This document shows, piece after piece, positions 39,513 to 49,066 of a stretch of DNA of 64,000 nucleotides. Position numbers and translations under genes: made by a program. The notes beneath the pieces were generated by a model that was given only the letters and a program-made list of their open reading frames with translations, was not told the origin of the DNA and searched no databases. Source of the stretch: Oryzicola mucosus (GTDB lineage Bacteria; Pseudomonadota; Alphaproteobacteria; Rhizobiales; Rhizobiaceae); the NCBI RefSeq assembly GCF_014534685.1, contig NZ_JACVVX010000004.1, positions 310,001 through 374,000 on the forward strand, given 5' to 3'. Numbering within the stretch: the first letter of the stretch is position 1; every line of letters starts with the position of its first letter.

Positions 39513-39625
39513 CAGGTTTTCCTCCCAGAACAAACGACCCGGACGATCCGAAGCCGGTGATGCAGATGTGTCGGCACTCCTCAGCGACGACATCCATGAC
39601 CAGACACAAATACGATCTCGTCGCC

Positions 39626-39665
39626 GCTGTCAATAATTAAATCACTCTTATTTATTATTGACAGC
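39626..39665. promoter_or_regulatory. Perfect inverted repeat, probable ROK-repressor operator for both arms
   Basis: GCTGTCAATAAT (39626-39637) and ATTATTGACAGC (39654-39665) are perfect 12-bp inverted arms around a 16-bp A/T-rich spacer, in the 210-bp divergent region between frcB and the ROK gene. Each arm holds a TTGACA reading outward, suitable as a -35 for the two divergent promoters. A dimeric regulator bound here would block both. Confidence 0.65.
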
Positions 39666-39722
39666 ATTGCATGGCGGCAGCATTCTTGCCAGAAACACCG
39701 CAGTGACGGTGGGGAGGATAAT

Positions 39723-40937
39723 GTGGAGGTAAGCGCTCCGAGATCAGGTGTGACCGAAGCGCCGGAGACGATCGTGCGTCGTGGCACGAACCAGAGCGGC
39801 ATGCGCGATCTCAACGAGCGGCTCGTGCTGTCGCTGGTGCGCCAGCATGGCAGCCTGGCGAAATCCGACATTGCCCGCATGACCGGTCTTTCCGTACAGA
39901 CCGTCTCCGTCATCATGCGCGAACTCGAAAGCGAAGGCCTGTTGCTGCGACGGGAGCCGGTGCGCGGCAAGGTCGGCCAACCGCTCGTTCCCATGGCCCT
40001 CAACCCGGATGGCGCCTACTTCATCGGCCTCAAGATCGGACGCCGCAGCGCCGAACTGGTGCTGATCGACTTCCTCGGCAATCTCCGCCTGAGCCTGCAG
40101 GATTCCTATGCCTATCCCGCGCCGAACGAGACGATCGAGTTCGTCACCGAAGGCATCAGGACAATCCGCAAGCATCTCAAGCCGGCCGAGGCGAAGCGGA
40201 TCGCCGGACTGGGCATTGCAATGCCCTTCGAGCTGTGGAACTGGGCGGACACGGTCGGTGCGCCGCGCGACGTGATGGACGGCTGGCGGCAGCGCGATCT
40301 GCGTGCCGAGATCCAGGCAGAATTCACCTTTCCCGTCTACCTGCAGAACGATGCCACCGCCGCCTGCGGGGCGGAGCTGGTGTTCGGCAAGGTCAGCGGC
40401 ATCAGCGATTTCCTGTATTTCTACATCGGCGCATTCGCCGGCGGGGGCATTGTGCTCAACGGCAGCGTCTATACCGGCCCCGGCGGAAACGCGGGCGCGC
40501 TCGGCTCGATGCCGGTCCCCGGCCCCGATGGCAAGCCACGCCAGCTCATCGATATCGCTTCCATCGCCATTCTCGAAAAAGCGCTTGCCGCACAAGGGGT
40601 TGACGCATCGCATCTATGGACCGCGCCTGAGGACTGGGGCGATCTGGGCGGCGAACTCGATGTCTGGATCGAGAACGCCGCCAACGCGCTGGCTTATGCG
40701 ATCGCCTCCGCTTCGTCCGTCATCGATTTCGAAGCTGTCATTCTCGACGGCTGGATGCCCTATCCGATACGCGCAAGGCTGGTCGCGGCCATCGACCGCG
40801 CCCTTTCCGACATAGACGCCGAAGGCCTGGTGCTGCCGACCGTTCGCGAAGGCACCGTCGGCATTCATGCGCGGGCGCTGGGTGCTGCCAGCCTGCCGCT
40901 TTCCGAACGCTTCCTGATCGGAGCCACCCATGGCTGA
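39723..40937 (+). CDS. ROK-family transcriptional regulator (probable fructose-locus repressor)
   Basis: A 404-residue protein with an N-terminal winged helix (residues 30-85: LVLSLVRQHGSLAKSDIARMTGLSVQTVSVIMREL) and a C-terminal ROK sugar-kinase fold. The kinase part has LQNDATAACGAELVFG and GGIVLNGSVYTGPGGNAGALG, but the zinc-binding cysteine cluster of kinase-active ROK proteins is not seen, so it probably only senses sugar. The start is GTG at 39723 with GGGGAGG upstream. It is divergent from frcBCA and first in an arm with the FucU-like and PfkB genes; position and motif suggest control by fructose or fructose-P. Confidence 0.9.
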   Translation: MEVSAPRSGVTEAPETIVRRGTNQSGMRDLNERLVLSLVRQHGSLAKSDIARMTGLSVQTVSVIMRELESEGLLLRREPVRGKVGQPLVPMALNPDGAYFIGLKIGRRSAELVLIDFLGNLRLSLQDSYAYPAPNETIEFVTEGIRTIRKHLKPAEAKRIAGLGIAMPFELWNWADTVGAPRDVMDGWRQRDLRAEIQAEFTFPVYLQNDATAACGAELVFGKVSGISDFLYFYIGAFAGGGIVLNGSVYTGPGGNAGALGSMPVPGPDGKPRQLIDIASIAILEKALAAQGVDASHLWTAPEDWGDLGGELDVWIENAANALAYAIASASSVIDFEAVILDGWMPYPIRARLVAAIDRALSDIDAEGLVLPTVREGTVGIHARALGAASLPLSERFLIGATHG

Positions 40938-40949
40938 AGGATCTGCTCC

Positions 40950-41396
40950 ATGTTGATCGGCATTCCCGCGATCCTCGGACCGGAGCTTCTTTTCACGCTG
41001 CGCTCGATGGGCCATGGCGATGAGATTGCCCTCGTGGACGGGAATTATCCCGCCCACGAGCACGGGCGACGGCTCATCCGCGCGGACGGCATTGAGCTCA
41101 TTGAAATGCTGGACGCGATCCTGCAGGTCATGCCGGTGGACGATTTCGTTGAGCAAGCCCTGTTTCGCTACGTGGTAAAGGGCGATCCGGCCCATCTGGA
41201 GCCGGTTCACCACGAGATGACAGAGGTCTGCGCACGCCGGGTGCCGGGCTTCGACATCGCAGCGCTGGACACAACAGCCTTCTACACCCGCGTTCGCAAC
41301 GCCCATACCGTTGTTGCCACCAGCGAGCCACGACTTTACGCCAACATCGTCATCCGCAAGGGTGTCGTCCGCCCCAAGGAACAGGAAAGATCATGA
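40950..41396 (+). CDS. fucU: RbsD/FucU-family sugar mutarotase
   Basis: A 148-residue anomerase that speeds conversion between alpha and beta forms of a free sugar. LGPELLFTLRSMGHGDEI (His in the active-site loop), YPAHEHGRRLIRADG and RLYANIVIRKGVV line up clearly with E. coli FucU. L-fucose is the family substrate, with RbsD acting on ribose. Nothing else here handles fucose, so the substrate is probably the sugar taken up by the neighbouring importer. It overlaps the kinase gene by 4 bp. Confidence 0.88.
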   Translation: MLIGIPAILGPELLFTLRSMGHGDEIALVDGNYPAHEHGRRLIRADGIELIEMLDAILQVMPVDDFVEQALFRYVVKGDPAHLEPVHHEMTEVCARRVPGFDIAALDTTAFYTRVRNAHTVVATSEPRLYANIVIRKGVVRPKEQERS

Positions 41397-42316
41397 TCGT
41401 CTGCTGCGGAGAGGCCCTCATCGACATGCTGCCGCGCGAAAGCGTCGCCGGCGAACCCGCCTTCGCACCCTATGCAGGCGGCGCGATCTTCAATTCGGCG
41501 ATTGCGCTGGGACGGCTCGGCGCGCCCGTCGAGTTTTTCTCAGGCCTGTCGTCTGACCTGTTCGGCCAGCAAATCCGCGACGTTCTTGCCGAGAGCAAGG
41601 TCGGTTCGCGCTTCGCCGACGTTTCCGCGCGTCCCACCACGCTTGCCTTCGTGCGGCTGCAGGACGGCCATGCGACCTACACCTTCTATGACGAGAACAC
41701 CGCCGGCCGGATGCTCAACGAAGACGACCTGCCGTCCTTCGAGGAGGATGTCGGCGCGATGCTCTTCGGCGGCATCAGCCTGATCGCCGAACCCTGCGGG
41801 TCGACCTACGAGGCACTGATGCGGCGCGAGCATCAGGACCGGTTGATCATGCTGGATCCCAACATTCGCCCCGGCTTCATCACCGACCGCGACAAGCATG
41901 CCGAGCGCATCCTGCGCATGATGGCGATGTCGGACATCGTCAAGCTGTCGGACGAGGACCTGGCATGGTTCGGCGAGACCGGCAGCGTCGACGACATCGC
42001 AGCCAAGTGGCTGAGGACCGGCCCGAAACTGATCATCGTCACGCAAGGCAGCAAGAGCGTGATCGCCTATTCGGACAGCCAGAAGGTGACCGTGGACCCG
42101 CGCAGCGTCGAGGTGGTCGACACCGTTGGTGCGGGCGACACCTTCAACGCCGGCGTTCTGGCCGCGCTGCACGACAAGTCGGCCCTGACGAAAGCCAAGG
42201 TGGCGGCGCTCAGCGCCGATGAGCTGCGCGGCGCGCTTGAGCTTGGCGTGAAAGCCGCGGCAGTCACCGTTTCGCGTGCCGGGGCAAACCCGCCCTGGCG
42301 GCATGAGCTCGATTGA
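41393..42316 (+). CDS. frk: PfkB-family carbohydrate kinase (probable fructokinase)
   Basis: A 307-residue cytosolic sugar kinase. CCGEALIDMLP is the N-terminal signature, GGAIFNSAIALGRLG binds sugar, and VVDTVGAGDTFNAGVLAAL holds the catalytic Asp and anion hole (PfkB signature 2). It shares its arm with the ROK regulator and the mutarotase and faces the fructose importer, so phosphorylation of incoming fructose to fructose-6-P is the likely reaction. Sinorhizobium frcK lies downstream of frcA, so the gene order differs here. The product feeds GlgC activation, glycolysis and the mannose pathway. Confidence 0.88.
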   Translation: MIVCCGEALIDMLPRESVAGEPAFAPYAGGAIFNSAIALGRLGAPVEFFSGLSSDLFGQQIRDVLAESKVGSRFADVSARPTTLAFVRLQDGHATYTFYDENTAGRMLNEDDLPSFEEDVGAMLFGGISLIAEPCGSTYEALMRREHQDRLIMLDPNIRPGFITDRDKHAERILRMMAMSDIVKLSDEDLAWFGETGSVDDIAAKWLRTGPKLIIVTQGSKSVIAYSDSQKVTVDPRSVEVVDTVGAGDTFNAGVLAALHDKSALTKAKVAALSADELRGALELGVKAAAVTVSRAGANPPWRHELD

Positions 42317-42556
42317 AACGGGCCTTCGACGCGCTGCGAGGCCGATCACTTTATATTTCACCTGACCGCCTCGCGCCCCCCTGCCCAGGAGCTCGGCTGA
42401 ATATTCTCGGATTTTCAGCCGACTACCGAAACCAATCGGCCGGCTTCGATTGTAACGCGTACGGATTGTTGGCCCTGACAAGAGTCGGCGCTCCAACCTT
42501 TCTCGCCTCCGGCAACTCTGCTATGCGGGCGAAGAAGATTATTGTTTGAGGCAAGC

Positions 42557-43699
42557 ATGCAGTTCATCGATCTCGGCGCACAGCGCGAACGCATTCGTGA
42601 CAAGCTCAAGGCAGCCATCGACGCCGTCGTCGAAGACGGCCGATACATTCTCGGACCGCAAGTCGCCGAATTCGAGAAAAAGCTGGCCGACTATGTCGGC
42701 GTCAAGCACGTCATCGCCTGCGCCAACGGCACCGACGCCCTGCTGCTGCCGCTGCTGGCCGCCGGCGTCGGACCCGGCGATGCCGTGTTCGTGCCGAGCT
42801 TCACTTTCGCAGCGACGGCAGAAGTGGTTGCCTTGGCCAAGGCCGAGCCCGTCTTCGTCGACATCGAGCCCGACACCTACAATATCGATGTGAAGAGCCT
42901 CGAAGCAGCGATTGCGATGATCAAGGCCGAAGGACGCTTGAAGCCGAAGGCGATCATCCCCGTCGACCTGTTCGGCATCGGCGCCGACTATGCCGAGATC
43001 GACGCAATCGCCAAGCGCGAAAACCTCATGGTCATCGAGGATGCCGCGCAATCCATCGGCGGTTCGGCAGGCGGCAAGATGCTGGGTTCCTTCGGATTCG
43101 TCGCCTCCACGAGCTTTTACCCGGCCAAGCCGCTGGGCTGCTACGGCGATGGCGGCGCGATGTTCACCAATGACGATGCCTTCGCCGAAAAGCTTCGCTC
43201 CTATGCGTTCCACGGCAAGGGCGAGACACAATACGACAACGTCTATGTCGGCCTGAACTCGCGCCTCGACACGATCCAGGCGGCGATCCTATTGGAAAAG
43301 CTTGCCATTCTGGAAGACGAGATGGAGGCCCGCGCCCGCGTGGCCCAGCGCTATGCCGATGGTCTTGGCGATGTGATCAAGGCGGCGAAGGCGCCCGCAG
43401 GCGATCGTTCGGCCTGGGCTCAATACGCCATCGAGACGGAAAAACGCGATGCGCTGAAAGCCAGGCTGCAGGAAGAAAAAATCCCGTCGGTGATCTACTA
43501 CGTCAAGCCGTTGCACGAGCAGGTGGCCTATAGGGACTTCCCGCGCGCGCCGGGCGGCCTGCCCGTCTCGGAAACGCTGCCCAAGACCATTCTGTGCCTG
43601 CCGATGCATCCCTATCTCAGCGAAGCCGACCAGGACCACGTGATCAGCACGATCCGCAATTTCGTCGGCAAGAACTCCGCGCTTGACGCGGCAGAGTAA
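42557..43699 (+). CDS. DegT/DnrJ/EryC1 sugar aminotransferase, WbpE-like
   Basis: A 380-residue PLP enzyme that aminates a keto-sugar nucleotide. MQFIDLGAQRERI, DGRYILGPQVAEFE, ANGTDAL, EDAAQSIGG, SFYPAKPLGCYGDGGA (PLP lysine) and NSRLDTIQAAILLEKL match the pattern of Pseudomonas WbpE, which makes UDP-GlcNAc(3-amino) uronic acid. GAGG lies 6 nt before the ATG; a TTG at 42542 is less likely. The partner dehydrogenase and acetyltransferase genes are not in the window, so a different keto-sugar (for example the CapD product) is possible. Convergent with cysQ, 2 bp apart. Confidence 0.87.
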   Translation: MQFIDLGAQRERIRDKLKAAIDAVVEDGRYILGPQVAEFEKKLADYVGVKHVIACANGTDALLLPLLAAGVGPGDAVFVPSFTFAATAEVVALAKAEPVFVDIEPDTYNIDVKSLEAAIAMIKAEGRLKPKAIIPVDLFGIGADYAEIDAIAKRENLMVIEDAAQSIGGSAGGKMLGSFGFVASTSFYPAKPLGCYGDGGAMFTNDDAFAEKLRSYAFHGKGETQYDNVYVGLNSRLDTIQAAILLEKLAILEDEMEARARVAQRYADGLGDVIKAAKAPAGDRSAWAQYAIETEKRDALKARLQEEKIPSVIYYVKPLHEQVAYRDFPRAPGGLPVSETLPKTILCLPMHPYLSEADQDHVISTIRNFVGKNSALDAAE

Positions 43700-43701
43700 G
43701 C

Positions 43702-44550
43702 TCAGGCCGCTGTTTCGACCGGTCGCCCGCGGGAAATGAAGGAGGGGTTGGCGAAGTCCGCCTCCCCGGTCTGGTTGCGCTTACCATAGAGCAATGGCGC
43801 ACCGTCGACGGTCGTGGTCGAGCCGCCGGCCGCACGCAATACGGCATCGCCGGCTGCGGTGTCCCATTCCATGGTGCGACCGAAGCGCGGGTAAAGGTCG
43901 GCCTCGCCCGATGCCACCAGGCAGAATTTCAGCGACGAGCCGACCGACACGATCTCGGCAGCCTGGACCGTGCGGATGAAGGCATCCGTTTCCTCGGTGC
44001 GGTGCGAACGGCTGGCGACGATCGTCAGCGGCTCGTAGCCCAGCCGCGCCGTAATATGCTTGCGCGAGGCGATCTGCTTGTCGTCGGTGAGATGCAGCAT
44101 CTCGGCATAGCCCGGCCGGCCGGCAAAGAACCGCCCGCTGCAGGGCGCATAGACCACGCCGATTTCGGGAATGCCGTTGCGTATCAATGCGATGTTGACG
44201 GTGAAATCGGTGTGCTTGTTGACGAATTCCTTGGTGCCGTCGAGCGGATCGATCAGGAAGAAGGTGTCGCCCAGTTCAGCCGGGTAAATCCCCTCTGACG
44301 CCTCCTCCTCCGCGACACAGGGAATGTGCGGGAATTCCGCTCGCAGGCCGGCAAGAATGACCCTTTCGCTGGCACGATCGGCTTCCGTAACCGGCGATGC
44401 GTCGGCCTTGGCGTCCACCGCGTGATCGGAATGAAAGACCTTCATGACCTCCCGCCCCGCATCGAGCGCCAGAGCTTCCAGTATCTCAAGGATCAAGCGA
44501 TCGTCAGATACCGCCGCCATCGTCATATTGCCGCTCTGCGATTTCGTCAT
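43702..44550 (-). CDS. cysQ: 3'(2'),5'-bisphosphate nucleotidase
   Basis: Hydrolyses PAP, the by-product of sulfation, to AMP and phosphate, and may control PAPS level. Up to 282 residues; inositol-monophosphatase fold with [21 protein letters not shown] (metal site) and [16 protein letters not shown]. The start is unsure: ATG 44550 overlaps cysNC by 47 bp, while ATGs at 44526 and 44520 give shorter overlap; none has a strong ribosome site. It is the last gene of cysD-cysNC-cysQ. Its family also contains inositol phosphatases, but DGTKEF favours CysQ. Confidence 0.92.
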   Translation of the reverse strand: MTKSQSGNMTMAAVSDDRLILEILEALALDAGREVMKVFHSDHAVDAKADASPVTEADRASERVILAGLRAEFPHIPCVAEEEASEGIYPAELGDTFFLIDPLDGTKEFVNKHTDFTVNIALIRNGIPEIGVVYAPCSGRFFAGRPGYAEMLHLTDDKQIASRKHITARLGYEPLTIVASRSHRTEETDAFIRTVQAAEIVSVGSSLKFCLVASGEADLYPRFGRTMEWDTAAGDAVLRAAGGSTTTVDGAPLLYGKRNQTGEADFANPSFISRGRPVETAA

Positions 44551-46456
44551 TGGTTAGCCAGTCCTCAATCGCATCTACCATCTCCTCAGGGGTTTTGCCC
44601 ACTGTATGGAGGTGAATTTCGGCGTTTTCGGGGGCCTCATATGGCGAATCGAGACCAGTGAAGTTCCGGATCTGGCCTGCGAGCGCGCGGGCATAGAGGC
44701 CCTTCGGGTCGCGGCGCACGCATTCCTCGAGCGGCGTGTCGACGAAGACCTCGACGAATTCGTCCTTCGCCATCAGTTCGCGCGCCATCTGCCGTTCGGC
44801 GCGGAAGGGCGAGATGAAGGAGACGATGACGATCAGGCCGGCATCGGCCATCAGCTTGGCGACTTCGGCGACGCGGCGGATGTTCTCGACCCGGTCCTGG
44901 TCGGTGAAGCCGAGATCCCTGTTCAGCGCATGGCGGATGTTGTCGCCATCCAGCACATAGGTGTGTCGGCCCGCCGCATGCAGCTTGCGCTCCAGCAAAT
45001 TGGCGATGGTCGACTTGCCCGAGCCGGAGAGGCCGGTGAACCACAGCACGGCGGGCTTCTGATTCTTGAGGTCGGCCCGCGCCTTCTTGCCGATATCGAG
45101 CGACTGCCAATGAATGTTGTCGGCCCGCCGCAACGGGTGGATGATCATGCCCGCACCGACCGTATTGTTGCTGATGCGGTCGATCAGGATGAAGGCCCCG
45201 GTGGTACGGTTGTCGGCAAAGCTGTCGAAGGCCAACGGCGCCTGCGTCGACAGATTGCAGACCGCCACCTCGTTCATGTCGAGCGAACGTGCCGGCTCCT
45301 TGCCGAAATCGTTGATGTCGATCTTGTGTTTCAGCTCGGTGACCGTGGCACTGACCTGGTCGGTTTCGGTGCGAAGGATGTAGGTGCGGCCCGGCAGCAG
45401 CGCCTTTTCGTCGAACCAGACGATGTTGGCGGAGAACTGGTCAGCGACATGCGGGCGCGAATCCGGTGTGACGAGCATGTTGCCGCGCGACACCTCGATC
45501 TCGTCTTCCAGCACCAGCGTCACCGCCTCGCCGGCGACGGCCTCCGCAAGATCGCCGCCTTGCGCCACGATGCGGCGAATGCGCGAGGGCTTGCCCGACT
45601 TGGCCGCCACAACGGCATCGCCCTGCCGGATCGAACCGGAGGCGACGGTGCCCGCAAAGCCCCGGAAATCGAGATTCGGCCGGTTCACATATTGCACCGG
45701 GAAGCGGAACGGCTTGTCTGTCTCGGTATCGTCGACGACGACGTTTTCCAGGTGCTCAAGAAGCGTCGGGCCGGAATACCATGCGGTGTTTTCCGACCGC
45801 TTGGTGACGTTGTCGCCATAGCGTGCGGACATCGGGATGAAGGCCGTGCTGCGGAAGCCCAATTCGCCGGCAAAGGCTGCGTACTCTGCCGAGATGCGGT
45901 CGAACACGGCCTGGTCGAAGCCGACCAGATCGATCTTGTTGATCGCCACGACAATGTGGCGAATGCCGAGCAGCGAGGCAATGATGGAATGGCGGCGCGT
46001 CTGGCGCAGGACCCCCTGTCGGGCATCGACCAGCACAATGGCGAGATCGGAGGTCGAGGCGCCCGTCGCCATGTTGCGGGTGTACTGCTCATGGCCGGGC
46101 GTGTCGGCAACGATGAACTTGCGCTTGGCCGTCGAAAAGAACCGGTAGGCGACGTCGATGGTGATGCCCTGCTCTCGCTCGGCCTCGAGCCCGTCGACCA
46201 GCAGCGCGTAGTCGATCTCGTCACCGGTGGTGCCGTGCTTGCGGGAATCGCTTTCCAGCGCTGCGATCTGGTCTTCGAATATCTGCCTGGTGTCCGACAG
46301 CAGCCGGCCGATCAGCGTCGACTTGCCGTCGTCGACCGAACCGCAGGTGAGGAAACGCAGGAACGACTTGCGCTCCTGCTGGGCCAGATAGTCCTGAACC
46401 GTTTCGGCTTCATGGTTTGGGTCGAACACGGGTGTTTCAATTCGGGCAAGGCGCAT
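44504..46456 (-). CDS. cysNC: Bifunctional sulfate adenylyltransferase large subunit / APS kinase
   Basis: A 650-residue fusion. Residues 1 to about 440 are the CysN GTPase ([41 protein letters not shown]); residues about 450-650 are CysC ([30 protein letters not shown]). With CysD it makes APS from sulfate, then phosphorylates it to PAPS. The same fusion is called NodQ where it serves Nod-factor sulfation. It starts 2 bp after the cysD stop. No PAPS or APS reductase is visible nearby, so use in sulfotransfer is possible as well as assimilation. Confidence 0.95.
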   Translation of the reverse strand: MRLARIETPVFDPNHEAETVQDYLAQQERKSFLRFLTCGSVDDGKSTLIGRLLSDTRQIFEDQIAALESDSRKHGTTGDEIDYALLVDGLEAEREQGITIDVAYRFFSTAKRKFIVADTPGHEQYTRNMATGASTSDLAIVLVDARQGVLRQTRRHSIIASLLGIRHIVVAINKIDLVGFDQAVFDRISAEYAAFAGELGFRSTAFIPMSARYGDNVTKRSENTAWYSGPTLLEHLENVVVDDTETDKPFRFPVQYVNRPNLDFRGFAGTVASGSIRQGDAVVAAKSGKPSRIRRIVAQGGDLAEAVAGEAVTLVLEDEIEVSRGNMLVTPDSRPHVADQFSANIVWFDEKALLPGRTYILRTETDQVSATVTELKHKIDINDFGKEPARSLDMNEVAVCNLSTQAPLAFDSFADNRTTGAFILIDRISNNTVGAGMIIHPLRRADNIHWQSLDIGKKARADLKNQKPAVLWFTGLSGSGKSTIANLLERKLHAAGRHTYVLDGDNIRHALNRDLGFTDQDRVENIRRVAEVAKLMADAGLIVIVSFISPFRAERQMARELMAKDEFVEVFVDTPLEECVRRDPKGLYARALAGQIRNFTGLDSPYEAPENAEIHLHTVGKTPEEMVDAIEDWLTNDEIAERQYDDGGGI

Positions 46457-46458
46457 GA

Positions 46459-47364
46459 TTAGAAATATCCCTCGCGCTTCTTCTTCTCCATCGATCCGGC
46501 TTCGTCGCGATCGATGAGGCGGCCCTGGCGTTCGGAGGTGCGGGCGGTGAGCATTTCGCCGACGATCTTTTCCAGCGTGTCCGCATCGGAATCGATCGCT
46601 CCCGTCAGCGGATAGCAGCCGAGCGTGCGGAACCGTACAAGACGGTTTTCGACGACTTCGCCCGGCCGCAGTTTCATGCGGTCGTCGTCGCGCAGGATCA
46701 GCATGCCGTCCCGTTCGACCACAGGGCGGCGCTTGGCAAAATAGAGCGGCACGATGGGGATGTCCTCACGCAAGATATATTGCCAGATGTCCAGCTCGGT
46801 CCAGTTGGACAGCGGGAAGACACGGATGGACTCTCCCGGATTGACGCGGGTGTTGAAGATCTTCCACATCTCAGGCCGCTGGTTCTTGGGGTCCCAGCCA
46901 TGCTGCGCATTGCGGAAGGAGAAGATGCGTTCCTTGGCACGGGATTTTTCCTCGTCGCGCCGCGCGCCGCCAAAGGCAGCGTCGAAGCCATATTTGTCGA
47001 GCGCCTGGCGCAGGCCAAGCGTCTTCATGACATGAGTGTGGGTGTTCGAGCCGTGGTCGAACGGATTGATGTTGTCGCGGACGCCGTCCTGGTTGACGTG
47101 AACCAGAAGGTCGAAGCCCAGCTTGCGCGCCATGAGGTCGCGGAACTCGATCATCTCCCTGAATTTCCAGGTGGTGTCGACATGCAGGATCGGGAACGGC
47201 GGCTTAGCCGGATAAAACGCCTTCATCGCCAGATGCAGGAGGACAGCGGAATCCTTGCCGACGGAATACAGCATCACCGGCTTGGTGAACGTAGCGGCAA
47301 CCTCACGAAAAATATGGACCGCCTCAGCCTCGAGGCGATCCAGATGAGACAGTCTTGCAAGCAT
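46459..47364 (-). CDS. cysD: Sulfate adenylyltransferase small subunit
   Basis: The ATP sulfurylase catalytic subunit, 301 residues, of the PAPS-reductase-like adenine nucleotide hydrolase fold. [18 protein letters not shown] binds ATP, followed by [27 protein letters not shown] and a C-terminal [24 protein letters not shown]-type basic tail. It is the first gene of the set. The 246-bp region upstream has no gene and no riboswitch that I recognise. Confidence 0.95.
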   Translation of the reverse strand: MLARLSHLDRLEAEAVHIFREVAATFTKPVMLYSVGKDSAVLLHLAMKAFYPAKPPFPILHVDTTWKFREMIEFRDLMARKLGFDLLVHVNQDGVRDNINPFDHGSNTHTHVMKTLGLRQALDKYGFDAAFGGARRDEEKSRAKERIFSFRNAQHGWDPKNQRPEMWKIFNTRVNPGESIRVFPLSNWTELDIWQYILREDIPIVPLYFAKRRPVVERDGMLILRDDDRMKLRPGEVVENRLVRFRTLGCYPLTGAIDSDADTLEKIVGEMLTARTSERQGRLIDRDEAGSMEKKKREGYF

Positions 47365-47610
47365 TAGAACACGCCTTCAAAAGCCGCCGGGATGCGTCGA
47401 AATACGCGCGCCGGGCTTATGGCGTAAAGCATCGCAGACCACGGGGTATTCTCAAGGAGCGGCGGTTCAAATTTGCCGGTGGCCTTGGTCTGGATTTCTT
47501 GAGAGAGCGCAAAGCTAAGAATAAAATTCCGATGTCGGCCGCAGGAGGCCCTCGCGAGACAATTCGTCTGACATCGCGTTGTCTGCAGAGCGTTATGGCG
47601 CGCCTTGTGT

Positions 47611-49017
47611 TTACAGGCTCGACCGGTGAGCTGCGACGGCGCTGCGGAAACCCCGACGTGGCCAGATGGCCAACATTTTCGGGTCAGGTGCTGCCCAGAG
47701 AAGCATGCCGGCATAGATGCCGAACTGCAGGCTGGTGACTCCATGGGAGAAGAATGCCTGTGTCAAACCATAAATTCCGTAGGAGACCGGCACCCAGATC
47801 ATGATCAGCCCGCGCTCGCGGTGCGGCGTGCGACGCAGGGTGTAGATACCGGCGGCCATAGGGACGATCAGCATACCGAGGAAAAGGATCAGCCCCACAA
47901 GACCGGTTTCCACGAGGAAGTTGAGAAACTGGTTATGCGCCTGATTGAACACATACAGCTTTTCCGCTTCCGGCGGCGGCGGCTCCATTTGGCGCAGGGA
48001 CTCCTGGAACATGCCTTGGCCCCTGCCGAGCAGCAAGTTGTCCCCGGATAATTCGATAGAAGCAGTCCAAAGGCGGAAGCGCATGCGCGACGACAAAGAC
48101 ATCGCGGAGCCGCCGTCCTCATTGCCGACCAAGCCCGTGATATCCGTCACGGTTTCAAGACTGCGCTTCTGAATGTTCGGCGACACGACCATCGCAAATC
48201 CGGCAACCAATACAAAAGCGGCAATGCTGAGAGGTACCGCATGCCTGATCCGGAGTGCCAGCGCGGCAAGGACAAGAAGCGGCGGCAAGGCGAACAGCGT
48301 ACCTCGGGTTCCAGTCATCAGGACCGCGAACACCCCGACCAAAAAGAAGGCTGCAAGCACCAAAAGCCGGCGCCACTCCAGCTTTCTGCCGATGCGGCCC
48401 GCGAAATAAATGACGCAAATGCCAAATGAGGTCGCAAGCAGTTCGGAATAGGCAATTGCGTTGCCCGACCCGCCGACACGACCTCGAATGCTTTCAAGCG
48501 CGTTTCCGGACAGCCCATCGAAGAGCGCAAAAGCGGACAACAGAGCTGTGTTCAGCAGCGCCAGAAGAATGACGAAGCCAAAGAGCGGCGCGCGCCGATA
48601 GCGAAACACCGCGAAAAAGAACAAGCCGTTGAGAAGCCCCGCACCGACCCGAATGATGGTGTCGAAATTGCTGAGCTTGCCGTTGCCCAAAAAAAGATGG
48701 CCGGCATAAAGCCCAATCATCGCAAGGAAGCAGGCCGCGAAAATCAGCACATTGCGGCCGACCCGCATTCTGCTCCAATCCACCTCGAGCAGCAGGATCG
48801 GGATGCCGAGGACCATTGCCAGCATGTAGAACACGCCCGACAGCTTGGTGACGCCCATCAGCATGACGCCGGTGGCGAATGACAGGATGCAGAGATATCC
48901 GCATACCGCATTGAAGCGCCAACGCGGCTCCCCGACCAGCAGGAACGACTTCAACCACGGCCAAAGGCTGCCAGGGTTCGAGTTCGTATTGGTTGCAGCC
49001 AGCGTGTTAGGCGACAT
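47611..49017 (-). CDS. O-antigen ligase/polymerase-type membrane protein (Wzy_C family)
   Basis: A 468-residue inner-membrane protein with about 11-12 predicted transmembrane helices. The Wzy_C domain is recognisable from MTGTRGTLFALPPLLV, the large loop with LLGRGQGMFQESL and FNQAHNQFLNFLVETGLVG, where the loop Arg and His are typical of O-antigen ligases and polymerases. It would polymerise repeat units or ligate a glycan to lipid A core. It heads the three-gene group with the phosphoglycosyl transferase and CapD only loosely: the gap to the next gene is 49 bp. WaaL and Wzy cannot be told apart by sequence alone. Confidence 0.85.
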   Translation of the reverse strand: MSPNTLAATNTNSNPGSLWPWLKSFLLVGEPRWRFNAVCGYLCILSFATGVMLMGVTKLSGVFYMLAMVLGIPILLLEVDWSRMRVGRNVLIFAACFLAMIGLYAGHLFLGNGKLSNFDTIIRVGAGLLNGLFFFAVFRYRRAPLFGFVILLALLNTALLSAFALFDGLSGNALESIRGRVGGSGNAIAYSELLATSFGICVIYFAGRIGRKLEWRRLLVLAAFFLVGVFAVLMTGTRGTLFALPPLLVLAALALRIRHAVPLSIAAFVLVAGFAMVVSPNIQKRSLETVTDITGLVGNEDGGSAMSLSSRMRFRLWTASIELSGDNLLLGRGQGMFQESLRQMEPPPPEAEKLYVFNQAHNQFLNFLVETGLVGLILFLGMLIVPMAAGIYTLRRTPHRERGLIMIWVPVSYGIYGLTQAFFSHGVTSLQFGIYAGMLLWAAPDPKMLAIWPRRGFRSAVAAHRSSL

Positions 49018-49066
49018 CGATTCTCTTTGTTTCGGTCAAACCGCCTCATTGAGCGGTCGAACACGG

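Noticed and set aside
42313-42549. 78-codon frame between the sugar kinase and the aminotransferase
   Set aside because: TTG start inside the kinase stop region, no ribosome site, no family resemblance and poor codon pattern; treated as non-coding.
47365-47610. Possible riboswitch or leader upstream of cysD
   Set aside because: I looked for SAM-type or other known leader motifs and found only a short GATGTC/GACATC inverted pair, which is not enough.
47355-47738. 127-codon plus-strand frame across the cysD upstream region
   Set aside because: It overlaps the ends of two solid genes on the other strand and has no start signal or motif.
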